This document shows, one piece after another, positions 1-5,256 of a DNA stretch of 5,256 bases; position 1 is the first letter of the stretch; every line of letters starts with the position of its first letter. The translations under genes and the position numbers were made by a program. This stretch comes from Actinomycetota bacterium (GTDB taxonomy: Bacteria; Actinomycetota; Actinomycetes; Nanopelagicales; Nanopelagicaceae), in assembly GCA_009697555.1 (NCBI GenBank), contig WLQV01000088.1:1-5256 (forward strand), given 5' to 3'. The notes beneath the pieces are model-generated. The model was given only the letters and a program-made list of their open reading frames with translations. It made no database searches and was not told the DNA's origin.

Positions 1-1
1 C

Positions 2-775
2 TTGTCGATCTGTGTTGTGGGTGGCGGACCTACCGGTGTTGAAATGGCTGGTGCAATCGCCGAATTAATTCGTGGCCCACTTAAAAATGATCAAGCACAT
101 GCAGCAGCTCACATGGATGTTTATCTCATTGAGGCTGGCCCACGTCTATTGCCTGCTCTCTCTCCATCGCTCTCTGCACGGACTAAAAAAGATTTAGAAA
201 AGATTGGCGTAAAAATACTTTTGAATCATGTGGTGCAAGAAGTTCAACCACGGAAAATTACCTTTAAAGATGGCGCTGATGTTCCATCCGAAGTAACAAT
301 CTGGGCCGCTGGCGTGCAAGGTGAACCAGTTGTTAAGGAGCTCAATCTGCCACTTGCTGGTACTCGCATTGCAGTCGATGCAACGCTGCAAGTACAGCAT
401 TACCCAAAGATCTGGGCGATCGGCGATATCGCAGGATTTATTGGTGAGAATGGAAAGCCACTTCCGATGATTGCCCCAGTTGCAATGCAGCAGGCGCGCT
501 TTATTGCCAAGCAGATTAAGTTTTTAGCAGAGGGTAAAGCATTAAAGAATTTCAAATACCGTGACAAGGGTGCAATGGCCACTATTGGTCGCCACAAGGC
601 AGTTGTTGAGATAAAGGGAATTAAGTTCTCTGGCGTACTTGCCTGGTATGCCTGGCTCTTCCTCCATCTCTTCTACCTTCTCGGTGGGCGAAATAAAATT
701 GGCACCATGGCTGACTGGACATGGAATTACCTCACCTTTGATCGTGGCAATCGACACATTATGGATTCGATGTAA
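2..775 (+). CDS. ndh: Type II NADH:quinone dehydrogenase (NDH-2), C-terminal part, 5' end outside window
   Basis: NDH-2 is a single-subunit, non-proton-pumping FAD enzyme on the inner face of the membrane that passes electrons from NADH to quinone. The visible 257 residues begin at the second Rossmann motif, GGGPTGVE (residues 7-14 of the fragment), which binds NADH; the acidic residue ending the next strand is in YLIEAGPRLLP (E44). A conserved IWAIGD segment (138-142) is the C-terminal FAD contact, and PVAMQQARFIAKQI (159-172) matches the QQ quinone-site region. An aromatic stretch (WYAWLFLHLFYLLGG, 215-229) and the DRGNR tail are typical of the membrane-anchoring C-terminus. The usual length is about 430-460 residues, so the N-terminal FAD-binding portion of roughly 160-180 residues lies upstream; the TTG at position 2 is an internal leucine codon, not a start. 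The stop is TAA at 773-775. An alpha/beta hydrolase follows after 5 bases. Confidence 0.93.
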   Translation: MSICVVGGGPTGVEMAGAIAELIRGPLKNDQAHAAAHMDVYLIEAGPRLLPALSPSLSARTKKDLEKIGVKILLNHVVQEVQPRKITFKDGADVPSEVTIWAAGVQGEPVVKELNLPLAGTRIAVDATLQVQHYPKIWAIGDIAGFIGENGKPLPMIAPVAMQQARFIAKQIKFLAEGKALKNFKYRDKGAMATIGRHKAVVEIKGIKFSGVLAWYAWLFLHLFYLLGGRNKIGTMADWTWNYLTFDRGNRHIMDSM

Positions 776-780
776 TTTGC

Positions 781-1566
781 ATGGGCGAAAAGCGTTCTGA
801 ATATATTTCGCTACGTAGCCAAAAAATCTGGAGCACTCACTGGAGTGGCGCCGGAGATCCAGTCGTAATTTTTCACGGTGGTCTAAGTGCAACTGCAAAT
901 TGGGAGTCCTACATTCTCCAAGCTCTCATGGGGCGAGAAGTCTTTGGCTATGACCGCACTGGTCACGGGCGCACTGCAGATCACGATGGAAGTTTTCACT
1001 TTGATTTTCAAGTAGCAGAGGCAATCGCCTACCTTGAAGAAGTAGTTAAAAGGCCGGCACACTTATTGGGTTACAGCGATGGTGGAATTATTTCCCTGAT
1101 GATTGCAATTTCTCGCCCTGATTTAGTTTCGAGCATCGTAACTATCGGCGCTAATTTTGATCCCAGTGGATTAATCCGTTCCGAAATGCCTAGAGTAATT
1201 AGCCAAGAAGATCGCGACTACTACGCAATCACATCCCCTGATCCAGCGCATACTCTCGATGAAAAGCATGCCAAGATGGCAAAAATTTGGAAGAGTGAAC
1301 CAAACATTCCACTCGCTGATTTATCCAGCATTTCTGCGCCTGTGCTTGTTATGGCAGGTGATGATGATTCGATCAAGCCAGAGCACACCGTAAAACTCTA
1401 TGAGGCTATTCCCCATGCCCGATTAGCCATTATTCCTGGTGCATCACATAGCGTCATAAAAGATCAGACTGAAATAGCTTCCAGCGTTATTCGTAAATTC
1501 CTTGCCAATCCGCGAGATCCGATAACTAGGTTACCGATTCGCCGCGCTAACCCGCCGCTCGTGTAA
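781..1566 (+). CDS. Alpha/beta hydrolase, substrate unknown
   Basis: A 261-residue single-domain alpha/beta hydrolase with a complete catalytic set: oxyanion-hole HGG at 32-34, nucleophile elbow GYSDGG with Ser99, the acid in GDDDSI (most likely Asp196), and His223 in GASHS. There is no signal peptide or membrane segment, so it is expected to be cytosolic. These motifs show a serine hydrolase but do not reveal the substrate; esterase or lactonase activity would fit. ATG 781 is the only usable start near the N-terminus, because the frame is closed by TGA at 739-741 with no start codon between. No Shine-Dalgarno sequence is visible, so translation may be coupled to ndh, which ends 5 bases upstream. 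The last residues (RLPIRRANPPLV) lie past the usual end of the fold and are encoded in the 36 bp shared with the opposite-strand gatD gene. The fold is certain, the function is not. Confidence 0.88.
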   Translation: MGEKRSEYISLRSQKIWSTHWSGAGDPVVIFHGGLSATANWESYILQALMGREVFGYDRTGHGRTADHDGSFHFDFQVAEAIAYLEEVVKRPAHLLGYSDGGIISLMIAISRPDLVSSIVTIGANFDPSGLIRSEMPRVISQEDRDYYAITSPDPAHTLDEKHAKMAKIWKSEPNIPLADLSSISAPVLVMAGDDDSIKPEHTVKLYEAIPHARLAIIPGASHSVIKDQTEIASSVIRKFLANPRDPITRLPIRRANPPLV

Positions 1567-2229
1567 TTCATCAAAAACATTTCGCGGCAATGGTGCCAAT
1601 TTTCCAAGGCAGCGTTCGAGAATAAAATCTGCAAGAAGTGGATTCCGAGCTAAAGCTGGACCGTGCATGTAAGTAGCCAGAATATTTGGTGTTACAACTC
1701 CATCTCGTGCTTCAGTGTCATTGTTTCCAAGGCCAGTTCGAACTTTGCCAAGTGGTTGCAGTTCTGACAGGAAGTGGGTCTGACCACCATGGTTTTCAAA
1801 GCCGGTCAGCGCCCCGATTCCAATTGTTGATTCGCTGAGCAATTCACCGACGCTCCGTTTAGTTGCACTCTTAGTGCGAATCGGAAGAAGGTTTAAACCA
1901 GAAATTGTGCGCTCTCGCGATGCTGGAAATGATTCACCGAGCAATTGAAAGCCAGCGCAAATTGCTAGTAGTTGAGCACCGGAGTTAAGTGCAGTGCCAA
2001 GTGCGCCACTTCTCTTCAATATCTCTGCCGCTGCAATCTGAGCATCATCTTCGCCGCCACCCAATAGATAGAGATCACCACTTGTTGGCACTGCATCGCG
2101 AGCATGAACTGTAATGACTTCATGGGCAATGCCCCGCTCTTTGAGGCGCCATTGCAATACATCCATGTTGCCGCGGTCGCCGTACGTGCCGAGTAGTTCT
2201 GGCAATAAATGGACAATGGTAAAAGTCAT
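1531..2229 (-). CDS. gatD: Lipid II isoglutaminyl synthase, glutamine amidotransferase subunit GatD
   Basis: GatD is a class I (triad type) glutaminase that supplies ammonia to MurT for converting the D-glutamate of lipid II into D-isoglutamine, at the cytosolic face of the membrane. The 232-residue protein has the family hallmarks in order: TYGDRGN (15-21), YLLGGGEDD (54-62) for the oxyanion loop, nucleophile Cys91 in LLAICAGFQLLG, TGFENHGG (142-149) and catalytic His189 in TYMHGP. Its length and CobB/CobQ-like fold are as expected for GatD. ATG 2229-2227 overlaps the murT stop by 4 bases (ATGA), and GGTGA lies 4 bases upstream inside murT, so translational coupling and equal subunit supply are likely. 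The stop is TAA at 1533-1531, inside the end of the convergent hydrolase gene. CobQ-like cobyric acid synthase is a weaker alternative, since that enzyme is much larger and would not pair with MurT. Confidence 0.95.
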   Translation of the reverse strand: MTFTIVHLLPELLGTYGDRGNMDVLQWRLKERGIAHEVITVHARDAVPTSGDLYLLGGGEDDAQIAAAEILKRSGALGTALNSGAQLLAICAGFQLLGESFPASRERTISGLNLLPIRTKSATKRSVGELLSESTIGIGALTGFENHGGQTHFLSELQPLGKVRTGLGNNDTEARDGVVTPNILATYMHGPALARNPLLADFILERCLGKLAPLPRNVFDELHERRVSAANR

Positions 2230-3434
2230 TTCTTCACCGCTGACTTAACAAGAGCGTGAAAGGCGGTGTAGGAAGCGATGAGATCTACCTCTGTGCCAGA
2301 AAATGATTGGGCTGCGGCGCTTACTGAATCAAAGCGAGTATGAGAAATTCCTTGTGAAGTAAGGCGTGCGGAAATATCAAGAACGCGATCACCAGTAACA
2401 CCAATCTCACGTCCCTGTAGTGGCAAATAATCAACATCCCATAACCATGATGTGTCTTTACCATCTTGGGTATTTGCATTGATGGAAAGAATGACTTTTT
2501 TACGAGAGCTTGTCTCAAGCGTCTCACTCCATGAGGCTGGATTCTTTGCCAGCATCAAGCGCAAGCTGGCACCTGAAATTTTCACTTCGTTAAAGCGACC
2601 ATCGACTTGTGAAATAGTTGAAATACTTTTTAGAGCACTCTCCTTCGAAATTCCAAAATGTGCCCCAGCAATAATTGCTCTTGCCGCATTACCGAGCGCC
2701 GCACGTCCTGGAATCGCTGACTTCACATTCACACTTTTACCACCGTGGCGCAGTTCTTGATCAATCAATATCCACTCAGCAATTGGCTTAGCGAAACCAC
2801 AGATGCAGGAGTAAGTATTTGAACTCCAGGTAAGAAGTTCTCCACACTCAGGGCAAGTTGCTGCATCTAAGTGGCTACTTACTCCTGAACTAAACCACGT
2901 GATTTTTTTGCAATCGCGTACCGCCCAAGTGACAAAGGGATCATCGCTATCGGCAATAACAGTGCAATTTACTGGCAGATCTTTCAGTGCAGACTTCCAC
3001 TTAGCAGCAACAATTCGCACCTCAGAGAGACGATCTAATTGATCGCGACCCAAGTTGAGCAAAACAATCAGGCTAGGAGAAAGTTCCTTGATCGCCCAAG
3101 GTAGAACTAGCTCATCTACCTCAAGAACTGCGCGGGGCGCTTTTGCAGCAGTTGCAAGTCCAGCAACAACTCCAGCAAAGAGATTTGCTCCGGTGTAATT
3201 AGTGGCTACTTCGCTCTTCTCCGATAAAACACGTGAAATAAGGGCAGTCGTAGTGGTCTTGCCATTTGTTCCAGAGATTAAAACGATCTCTTTTCTCTGC
3301 GCAAGAAGTGAAGCCGCACGAGGTTGAAGGGCCAAAATTGTTCGCCCTGTGACCATTACGCCGCTGCCGCGACCAGTTATTCGAGAGAGCCAGCCTAAGA
3401 AATTTCCAATCGCAAGTGCAATTGAGAGTGGCAT
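2226..3434 (-). CDS. murT: Lipid II isoglutaminyl synthase, Mur ligase-like subunit MurT
   Basis: MurT activates the D-Glu alpha-carboxylate of lipid II with ATP, and ammonia from GatD then forms D-isoglutamine. The 402 residues show a hydrophobic N-terminus with GRGSG (21-25), the ATP P-loop SGTNGKTTTT (54-63), the Mur ligase central domain with LEVDE (104-108) and LLNLGRDQLDR (125-135), a zinc-ribbon insertion (Cys194, Cys197, Cys210, Cys212), then the MurT C-terminal domain with DTSWLWDVDY (327-336) and ASYTAFHAL (387-395). An aspartate in this C-terminal domain is proposed in characterised MurT-GatD complexes to complete the GatD triad; which one here cannot be assigned with certainty. 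The second zinc pair is spaced CxC rather than the CxxC expected of a zinc ribbon. The start ATG 3434-3432 shares one base with the carbonic anhydrase stop (TGATG), and no strong ribosome site is seen, so reinitiation is likely. Confidence 0.96.
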   Translation of the reverse strand: MPLSIALAIGNFLGWLSRITGRGSGVMVTGRTILALQPRAASLLAQRKEIVLISGTNGKTTTTALISRVLSEKSEVATNYTGANLFAGVVAGLATAAKAPRAVLEVDELVLPWAIKELSPSLIVLLNLGRDQLDRLSEVRIVAAKWKSALKDLPVNCTVIADSDDPFVTWAVRDCKKITWFSSGVSSHLDAATCPECGELLTWSSNTYSCICGFAKPIAEWILIDQELRHGGKSVNVKSAIPGRAALGNAARAIIAGAHFGISKESALKSISTISQVDGRFNEVKISGASLRLMLAKNPASWSETLETSSRKKVILSINANTQDGKDTSWLWDVDYLPLQGREIGVTGDRVLDISARLTSQGISHTRFDSVSAAAQSFSGTEVDLIASYTAFHALVKSAVKK

Positions 3435-3943
3435 CAGATATCCAGTGGCTCGAGAACTCCAGTCTCTACGTGATAAATAGCGCCACCAACTACAACGCCA
3501 TCACGCAAGAGCGGATACGAGCGAATTCGAGTGACATCGGTGGTGAGTGCTTTTCTTTGATCAGAAACGGTGCGAAATTCTAATGAACGAGTATCCACGC
3601 CATGTTGCTTCATAATTGTTTCGTGGATATCTGCCTCTTCGTTCATCGCCATTCGGCAATTAGTATGCGGCATAACCAGAATTCGATTTACGCCAAGTAG
3701 ATAAGTTGCAAGAACTAAAGTTCGCAGAACGTCCTCAGTAACGCGCGCTCCTGCATTTCGCAGAATCTTTGCATCACCGGCTTCCATGCCAACAAGTGTG
3801 AGCGGACTTATGCGCGAATCCATGCAAGTGACGATTGCTAAACCTTTTGTAGCAGTGCCAGTGAGTGCGCTTCCTTCAAAGTCCTTTACGAATTCTTTAT
3901 TTGCTGCCATCAAATCGGCAAATGCATCTTGTGGGAAAGACAT
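3434..3943 (-). CDS. Beta-class carbonic anhydrase, short actinobacterial type
   Basis: The enzyme interconverts CO2 and bicarbonate in the cytosol. Numbering from ATG 3943 (169 residues), the zinc ligands are Cys40 (TCMDSR), His93 and Cys96 (PHTNC), and Asp42 with Arg44 forms the conserved dyad. ILRNAGARVTEDVLRTL (60-76) is the family motif after the first ligand. The short length and the HTxCxM form match the actinobacterial group related to Rv1284 rather than the longer plant-like enzymes. A GTG lies directly before this ATG (GTGATG); the ribosome site AAGGGAG at 3955-3949 is 5 bases from the ATG but only 2 from the GTG, so the ATG is chosen. The gene begins 25 bases after tRNA-Thr and its stop TGA (3436-3434) overlaps the murT start by 1 base, so it is the first protein gene of the murT-gatD unit. 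It could supply bicarbonate for carboxylases or help with pH; nothing ties it mechanistically to lipid II amidation. Confidence 0.94.
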   Translation of the reverse strand: MSFPQDAFADLMAANKEFVKDFEGSALTGTATKGLAIVTCMDSRISPLTLVGMEAGDAKILRNAGARVTEDVLRTLVLATYLLGVNRILVMPHTNCRMAMNEEADIHETIMKQHGVDTRSLEFRTVSDQRKALTTDVTRIRSYPLLRDGVVVGGAIYHVETGVLEPLDI

Positions 3944-3948
3944 CACGG

Positions 3949-3955
3949 CTCCCTT
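3949..3955 (-). promoter_or_regulatory. Ribosome binding site of the carbonic anhydrase gene
   Basis: Read on the minus strand this is AAGGGAG, the clearest Shine-Dalgarno match in the window. Its 5-base spacing to ATG 3943 against 2 bases to GTG 3946 decides the start. It begins only 13 bases after the 3' end of the tRNA, which leaves no room for a separate promoter between them. Confidence 0.7.
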
Positions 3956-3968
3956 CGTATCCTGCGAG

Positions 3969-4040
3969 AGCCCCCCGTCAGGATTGAACTGACGACCTGC
4001 CGCTTACAAGGCGGCTGCTCTACCACTGAGCTAGGGAGGC
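3969..4040 (-). tRNA. tRNA-Thr (anticodon UGU)
   Basis: Read on the minus strand, 72 bases fold as a full cloverleaf: acceptor GCCTCCC pairs with GGGGGGC (one U-G wobble), D-arm GCTC/GAGC around AGTGGTA, anticodon stem GCCGC/GCGGC around loop CTTGTAA with anticodon TGT, variable loop AGGTC, and T-arm GTCAG/CTGAC around TTCAATC. Position 73 is T, and the next bases are CTC, so the CCA end is not encoded and must be added after transcription. The anticodon UGU reads threonine ACA and, depending on modification, other ACN codons. The gene lies 25 bases upstream of the carbonic anhydrase on the same strand, so it is probably the first product of that transcript. Confidence 0.97.
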
Positions 4041-4060
4041 AAGACGTGCTAACCAGTGTC

Positions 4061-4066
4061 ACATTA
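4061..4066 (-). promoter_or_regulatory. Candidate -10 box for the tRNA-Thr unit
   Basis: On the minus strand the hexamer TAATGT fits TAnnnT and lies 20 bases before the tRNA 5' end, leaving a leader of roughly 13 bases for RNase P to remove. It sits in an AT-rich stretch (4061-4082). No good -35 is found 16-19 bases upstream, which is common in actinobacteria but leaves this as a weak call. The overlapping CATAAT is an alternative. Confidence 0.3.
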
Positions 4067-4106
4067 TGTCAGCAAATAATTGTGCTTGCTGCCAAGTGAA
4101 ACTAGC

Positions 4107-4180
4107 GAAACTTACCAGTAACCCCGAGGGAATAGCGCCTAGGCCATCGCCTATGCCCGCCAGTGAGGCGTGTAAGTTTC
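4107..4180. repeat. Perfect 9-bp inverted repeat enclosing three hairpins
   Basis: GAAACTTAC (4107-4115) and GTAAGTTTC (4172-4180) are exact reverse complements 56 bases apart. Between them are CCC-CGA-GGG (4122-4130), TAGGC-CATC-GCCTA (4140-4153) and CGCC-AGTGA-GGCG (4158-4170). In RNA this would draw as a four-way junction of 74 bases. The right arm ends 4 bases before the ppx ATG. A further GAAACT copy lies at 4098-4103, 9 bases upstream of the one in the left arm. The repeats are directly visible; an operator or RNA-structure role is inferred. Confidence 0.55.
4173..4178 (+). promoter_or_regulatory. Candidate -10 box for leaderless ppx transcript
   Basis: TAAGTT fits TAnnnT and lies exactly 6 bases before the ppx ATG at 4185, the spacing expected if transcription starts at the A of the start codon. 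Leaderless mRNAs are common in actinobacteria, and ppx lacks a usable Shine-Dalgarno sequence, which supports this reading. There is no recognisable -35 at 4150-4155. The box lies within the right arm of the inverted repeat, so a repressor bound there would block it. Confidence 0.3.
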
Positions 4181-4184
4181 TCTC

Positions 4185-5102
4185 ATGCGGCTGGGAGTTT
4201 TAGATGTTGGATCTAACACGATCCATCTTCAAGTTGTAGATGCCTACCCCGGAGCCCGCCCCGCTCCTACAACAAATTACAAAGTTGAACTCAGGCTCGC
4301 TGAATTTCTCAATAGTGAAGGTGCAATTACGCAAGAGGGAATAGATCAATTATTTGCCGCTATTTCTGGCGCGGTAGAACACGCTAAAGAATTTAAAACT
4401 GAGGAAATATTAGCTTTTGCAACATCTGCAATCCGTGAGGCAACAAATGGTGCAAAGATTATTAGTGATGCGAATGAAAAATTTGAACTTGATTTGCAAA
4501 TACTCTCTGGCGACGAAGAGGCCGGAATTACCTTTCTTGCCGCACGCCGTTGGCTCGGCTGGTCGAGTGGGAAGCTTCTGGTCGTTGACATTGGTGGTGG
4601 TTCACTGGAGTGTGCGATTGGCGTAAATGAGGCGCCAGATAAAACTTTTTCATTACCGCTTGGCGCAGCACGATTAACGCGAACTTTTCTCAATAGCGAT
4701 CCTTACTCCAAAAAATCTCTTAACGCTTTACATGATTTTGTTATGGATACGATTGAAAAAGGTGTCCCTGAAGATTTTGACACTGAGAACACCAACCGCT
4801 TTGTTGCCACCAGCAAAACACTGCGCACTCTGGCGCGAATTTGTAGCCAATGGTATGGGGGTGACCAGAAATTTTTAGATAGAGAAGCCTTACTCCAGAC
4901 AATTCCTCGGCTCTCCGAATTAAAGAATTCCGAACGGGCCCAACTTCCAGGTGTTTCAGAGGGGCGAGCTCGCCAACTCGTTTCAGGTGCGAGTGTGGCT
5001 TATGCGATTATGGAGACGCTCAACATTGAGAAATTGGAAATTTGTCCTTGGGCGCTCCGAGAAGGTTTAGTTCTTAAATGGCTAGATTGGCATGCTCGAT
5101 AA
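4185..5102 (+). CDS. ppx: Ppx/GppA family phosphatase (exopolyphosphatase or pppGpp phosphohydrolase)
   Basis: Enzymes of this family remove terminal phosphate from polyphosphate and/or pppGpp in the cytosol, linking phosphate storage with the stringent response. The 305 residues have the ASKHA-fold motifs: phosphate-1 DVGSNTIHL (7-15), FATSAIREATNG (78-89), the SGDEEAG segment (108-114) carrying the catalytic glutamate, and phosphate-2 VDIGGGSLE (134-142). The C-terminal half ends in WALREGLVL (289-297), typical of the family. The length suits the short actinobacterial proteins that lack the extra HD-like domains of E. coli Ppx, and the N-terminus resembles Rv0496. ATG 4185 is the only reasonable start, since TAA at 4173-4175 closes the frame and no other start codon lies between. 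No clear ribosome site is present; the GAGG at 4165-4168 is too far away. Sequence alone does not decide between polyphosphate and pppGpp as substrate. Confidence 0.93.
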   Translation: MRLGVLDVGSNTIHLQVVDAYPGARPAPTTNYKVELRLAEFLNSEGAITQEGIDQLFAAISGAVEHAKEFKTEEILAFATSAIREATNGAKIISDANEKFELDLQILSGDEEAGITFLAARRWLGWSSGKLLVVDIGGGSLECAIGVNEAPDKTFSLPLGAARLTRTFLNSDPYSKKSLNALHDFVMDTIEKGVPEDFDTENTNRFVATSKTLRTLARICSQWYGGDQKFLDREALLQTIPRLSELKNSERAQLPGVSEGRARQLVSGASVAYAIMETLNIEKLEICPWALREGLVLKWLDWHAR

Positions 5103-5108
5103 TTCCTA

Positions 5109-5256
5109 CTAAATAATTGGTGACTCATACCAATCAACCGCAACTATCTCCCCATCACGGTGATGTATTACCCAAGATTCTCCGGGCTCCAATTTCTGTT
5201 CAAGGGCTTTGAAATTCTTCTTGCCGAGTAAAGCTTTCAGGATTTTAGGGAGTATC
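5109..5256 (-). CDS. C-terminal fragment of an unidentified protein, running off the right edge
   Basis: A minus-strand frame is open from the window edge to a TAG at 5111-5109, giving 48 residues (first full codon at 5255-5253). The visible part has a lysine-rich beginning (LPKILKALLGKKNFKAL) and an acidic, tryptophan-containing end (GESWVIHHRDGEIVAVDW, then YESPII). I do not recognise the family. It ends 6 bases from the ppx stop in a convergent layout, in keeping with the tight packing elsewhere, and the other frames of this stretch offer only shorter runs. An open run of 48 codons can arise by chance, so the call rests mainly on position, absence of a better frame, and protein-like composition. 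Confidence 0.5.
   Translation of the reverse strand, partial: ILPKILKALLGKKNFKALEQKLEPGESWVIHHRDGEIVAVDWYESPII

Larger units (their letters stand above)
4041..4184. other. Divergent intergenic control region between tRNA-Thr and ppx
   Basis: This 144-base gap is the only sizeable non-coding stretch in the window and must hold the start signals of both divergent units. The tRNA side is AT-rich and holds a weak -10 candidate. The ppx side is GC-richer and holds a 9-bp inverted repeat, three small hairpins and repeated GAAACT and CGCCTA boxes. I see no open reading frame of note and no match to a riboswitch class that I can recognise. Confidence 0.8.

Noticed and set aside
94..99. Unusual HTNCRM zinc-site motif in the carbonic anhydrase (residue positions, not bases)
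   Set aside because: Asn and Arg replace the more familiar Asp/Gly of HTDCGM, but the ligands His and Cys are kept and HTxCxM variants are familiar in actinobacterial enzymes of this length, so inactivation is not suggested.
542..898. Minus-strand open frame of 118 codons spanning the ndh/hydrolase junction
   Set aside because: It lies fully antisense to two well-supported genes, has a low-complexity protein with no motif, and overlaps the conserved ndh C-terminus.
2452..2760. Plus-strand open frame of 102 codons inside murT
   Set aside because: It is antisense to the MurT C-terminal region, which carries clear family motifs; the translated product has no recognisable features.
4107..4180. 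Possible second tRNA: 74 bases with a terminal stem and three hairpins
   Set aside because: On neither strand is there a TTC T-loop, a 7-base anticodon loop or a proper D-loop, and the would-be T-arm positions do not pair. Only the length and overall branch count resemble a tRNA.
4346..4693. Minus-strand open frame of 115 codons inside ppx
   Set aside because: It is antisense to the core of Ppx, including its catalytic segment and the DIGGGS motif; it is a shadow frame.
4963..4974. Perfect 12-bp palindrome GGCGAGCTCGCC
   Set aside because: It encodes part of the conserved EGRARQ segment of Ppx; the palindrome is explained by coding and no partner copies are seen.
5116..5134. Hairpin ATTGGT-GACTCAT-ACCAAT just after ppx as a terminator
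   Set aside because: The 6-bp stem is AT-rich and weak, no T tract follows on the plus strand and only TATTTAG on the minus strand, and it lies inside the minus-strand frame.
5153..5165. Palindrome CATCAC-G-GTGATG near the right end
   Set aside because: It is a single copy inside the candidate minus-strand coding fragment, short enough to be chance, and not positioned as an operator.

Overview
The window looks like a piece of a compact, moderate-GC actinobacterial chromosome. The evidence is a MurT-GatD pair, a short Ppx/GppA protein whose N-terminus resembles the mycobacterial Rv0496 type, a short actinobacterial-type beta-carbonic anhydrase, a tRNA-Thr gene without an encoded CCA end, and genes that abut or overlap almost everywhere. 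GC sampled by eye is around the mid to upper 40s, low for the phylum. A streamlined freshwater actinobacterium (acI / Nanopelagicales type) fits, but this is inference from gene content and composition; no database search was possible.

Left part (1-1566, plus strand): the C-terminal portion of a type II NADH:quinone dehydrogenase, cut by the window edge, is followed after 5 bases by an alpha/beta hydrolase with no visible ribosome binding site. The two are probably cotranscribed.

Middle part (1531-4040, minus strand): read in transcription order, tRNA-Thr(UGU), a beta-carbonic anhydrase, murT and gatD form one tight unit. The tRNA and the carbonic anhydrase are 25 bases apart, carbonic anhydrase and murT share 1 base, and murT and gatD share 4 bases (ATGA). 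MurT-GatD amidates the D-glutamate of lipid II; the link to a carbonic anhydrase and a tRNA is positional only. The end of gatD overlaps the end of the hydrolase by 36 bp in a codon-aligned convergent arrangement.

Right part (4041-5256): a 144-base divergent control region separates the tRNA unit from a plus-strand Ppx/GppA phosphatase gene. This region holds a perfect 9-bp inverted repeat enclosing three small hairpins, and repeated GAAACT and CGCCTA boxes. It is the least explained sequence here. Six bases after ppx ends, a minus-strand reading frame of unknown function runs off the right edge.

The genes are mostly housekeeping (respiration, cell wall, CO2/bicarbonate, polyphosphate or (p)ppGpp metabolism, translation). 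I see no mobile element, CRISPR array or clear new multi-gene system. The items most worth checking are the structured divergent leader, the tRNA-mRNA joint transcript, and the reciprocal stop-codon overlap.
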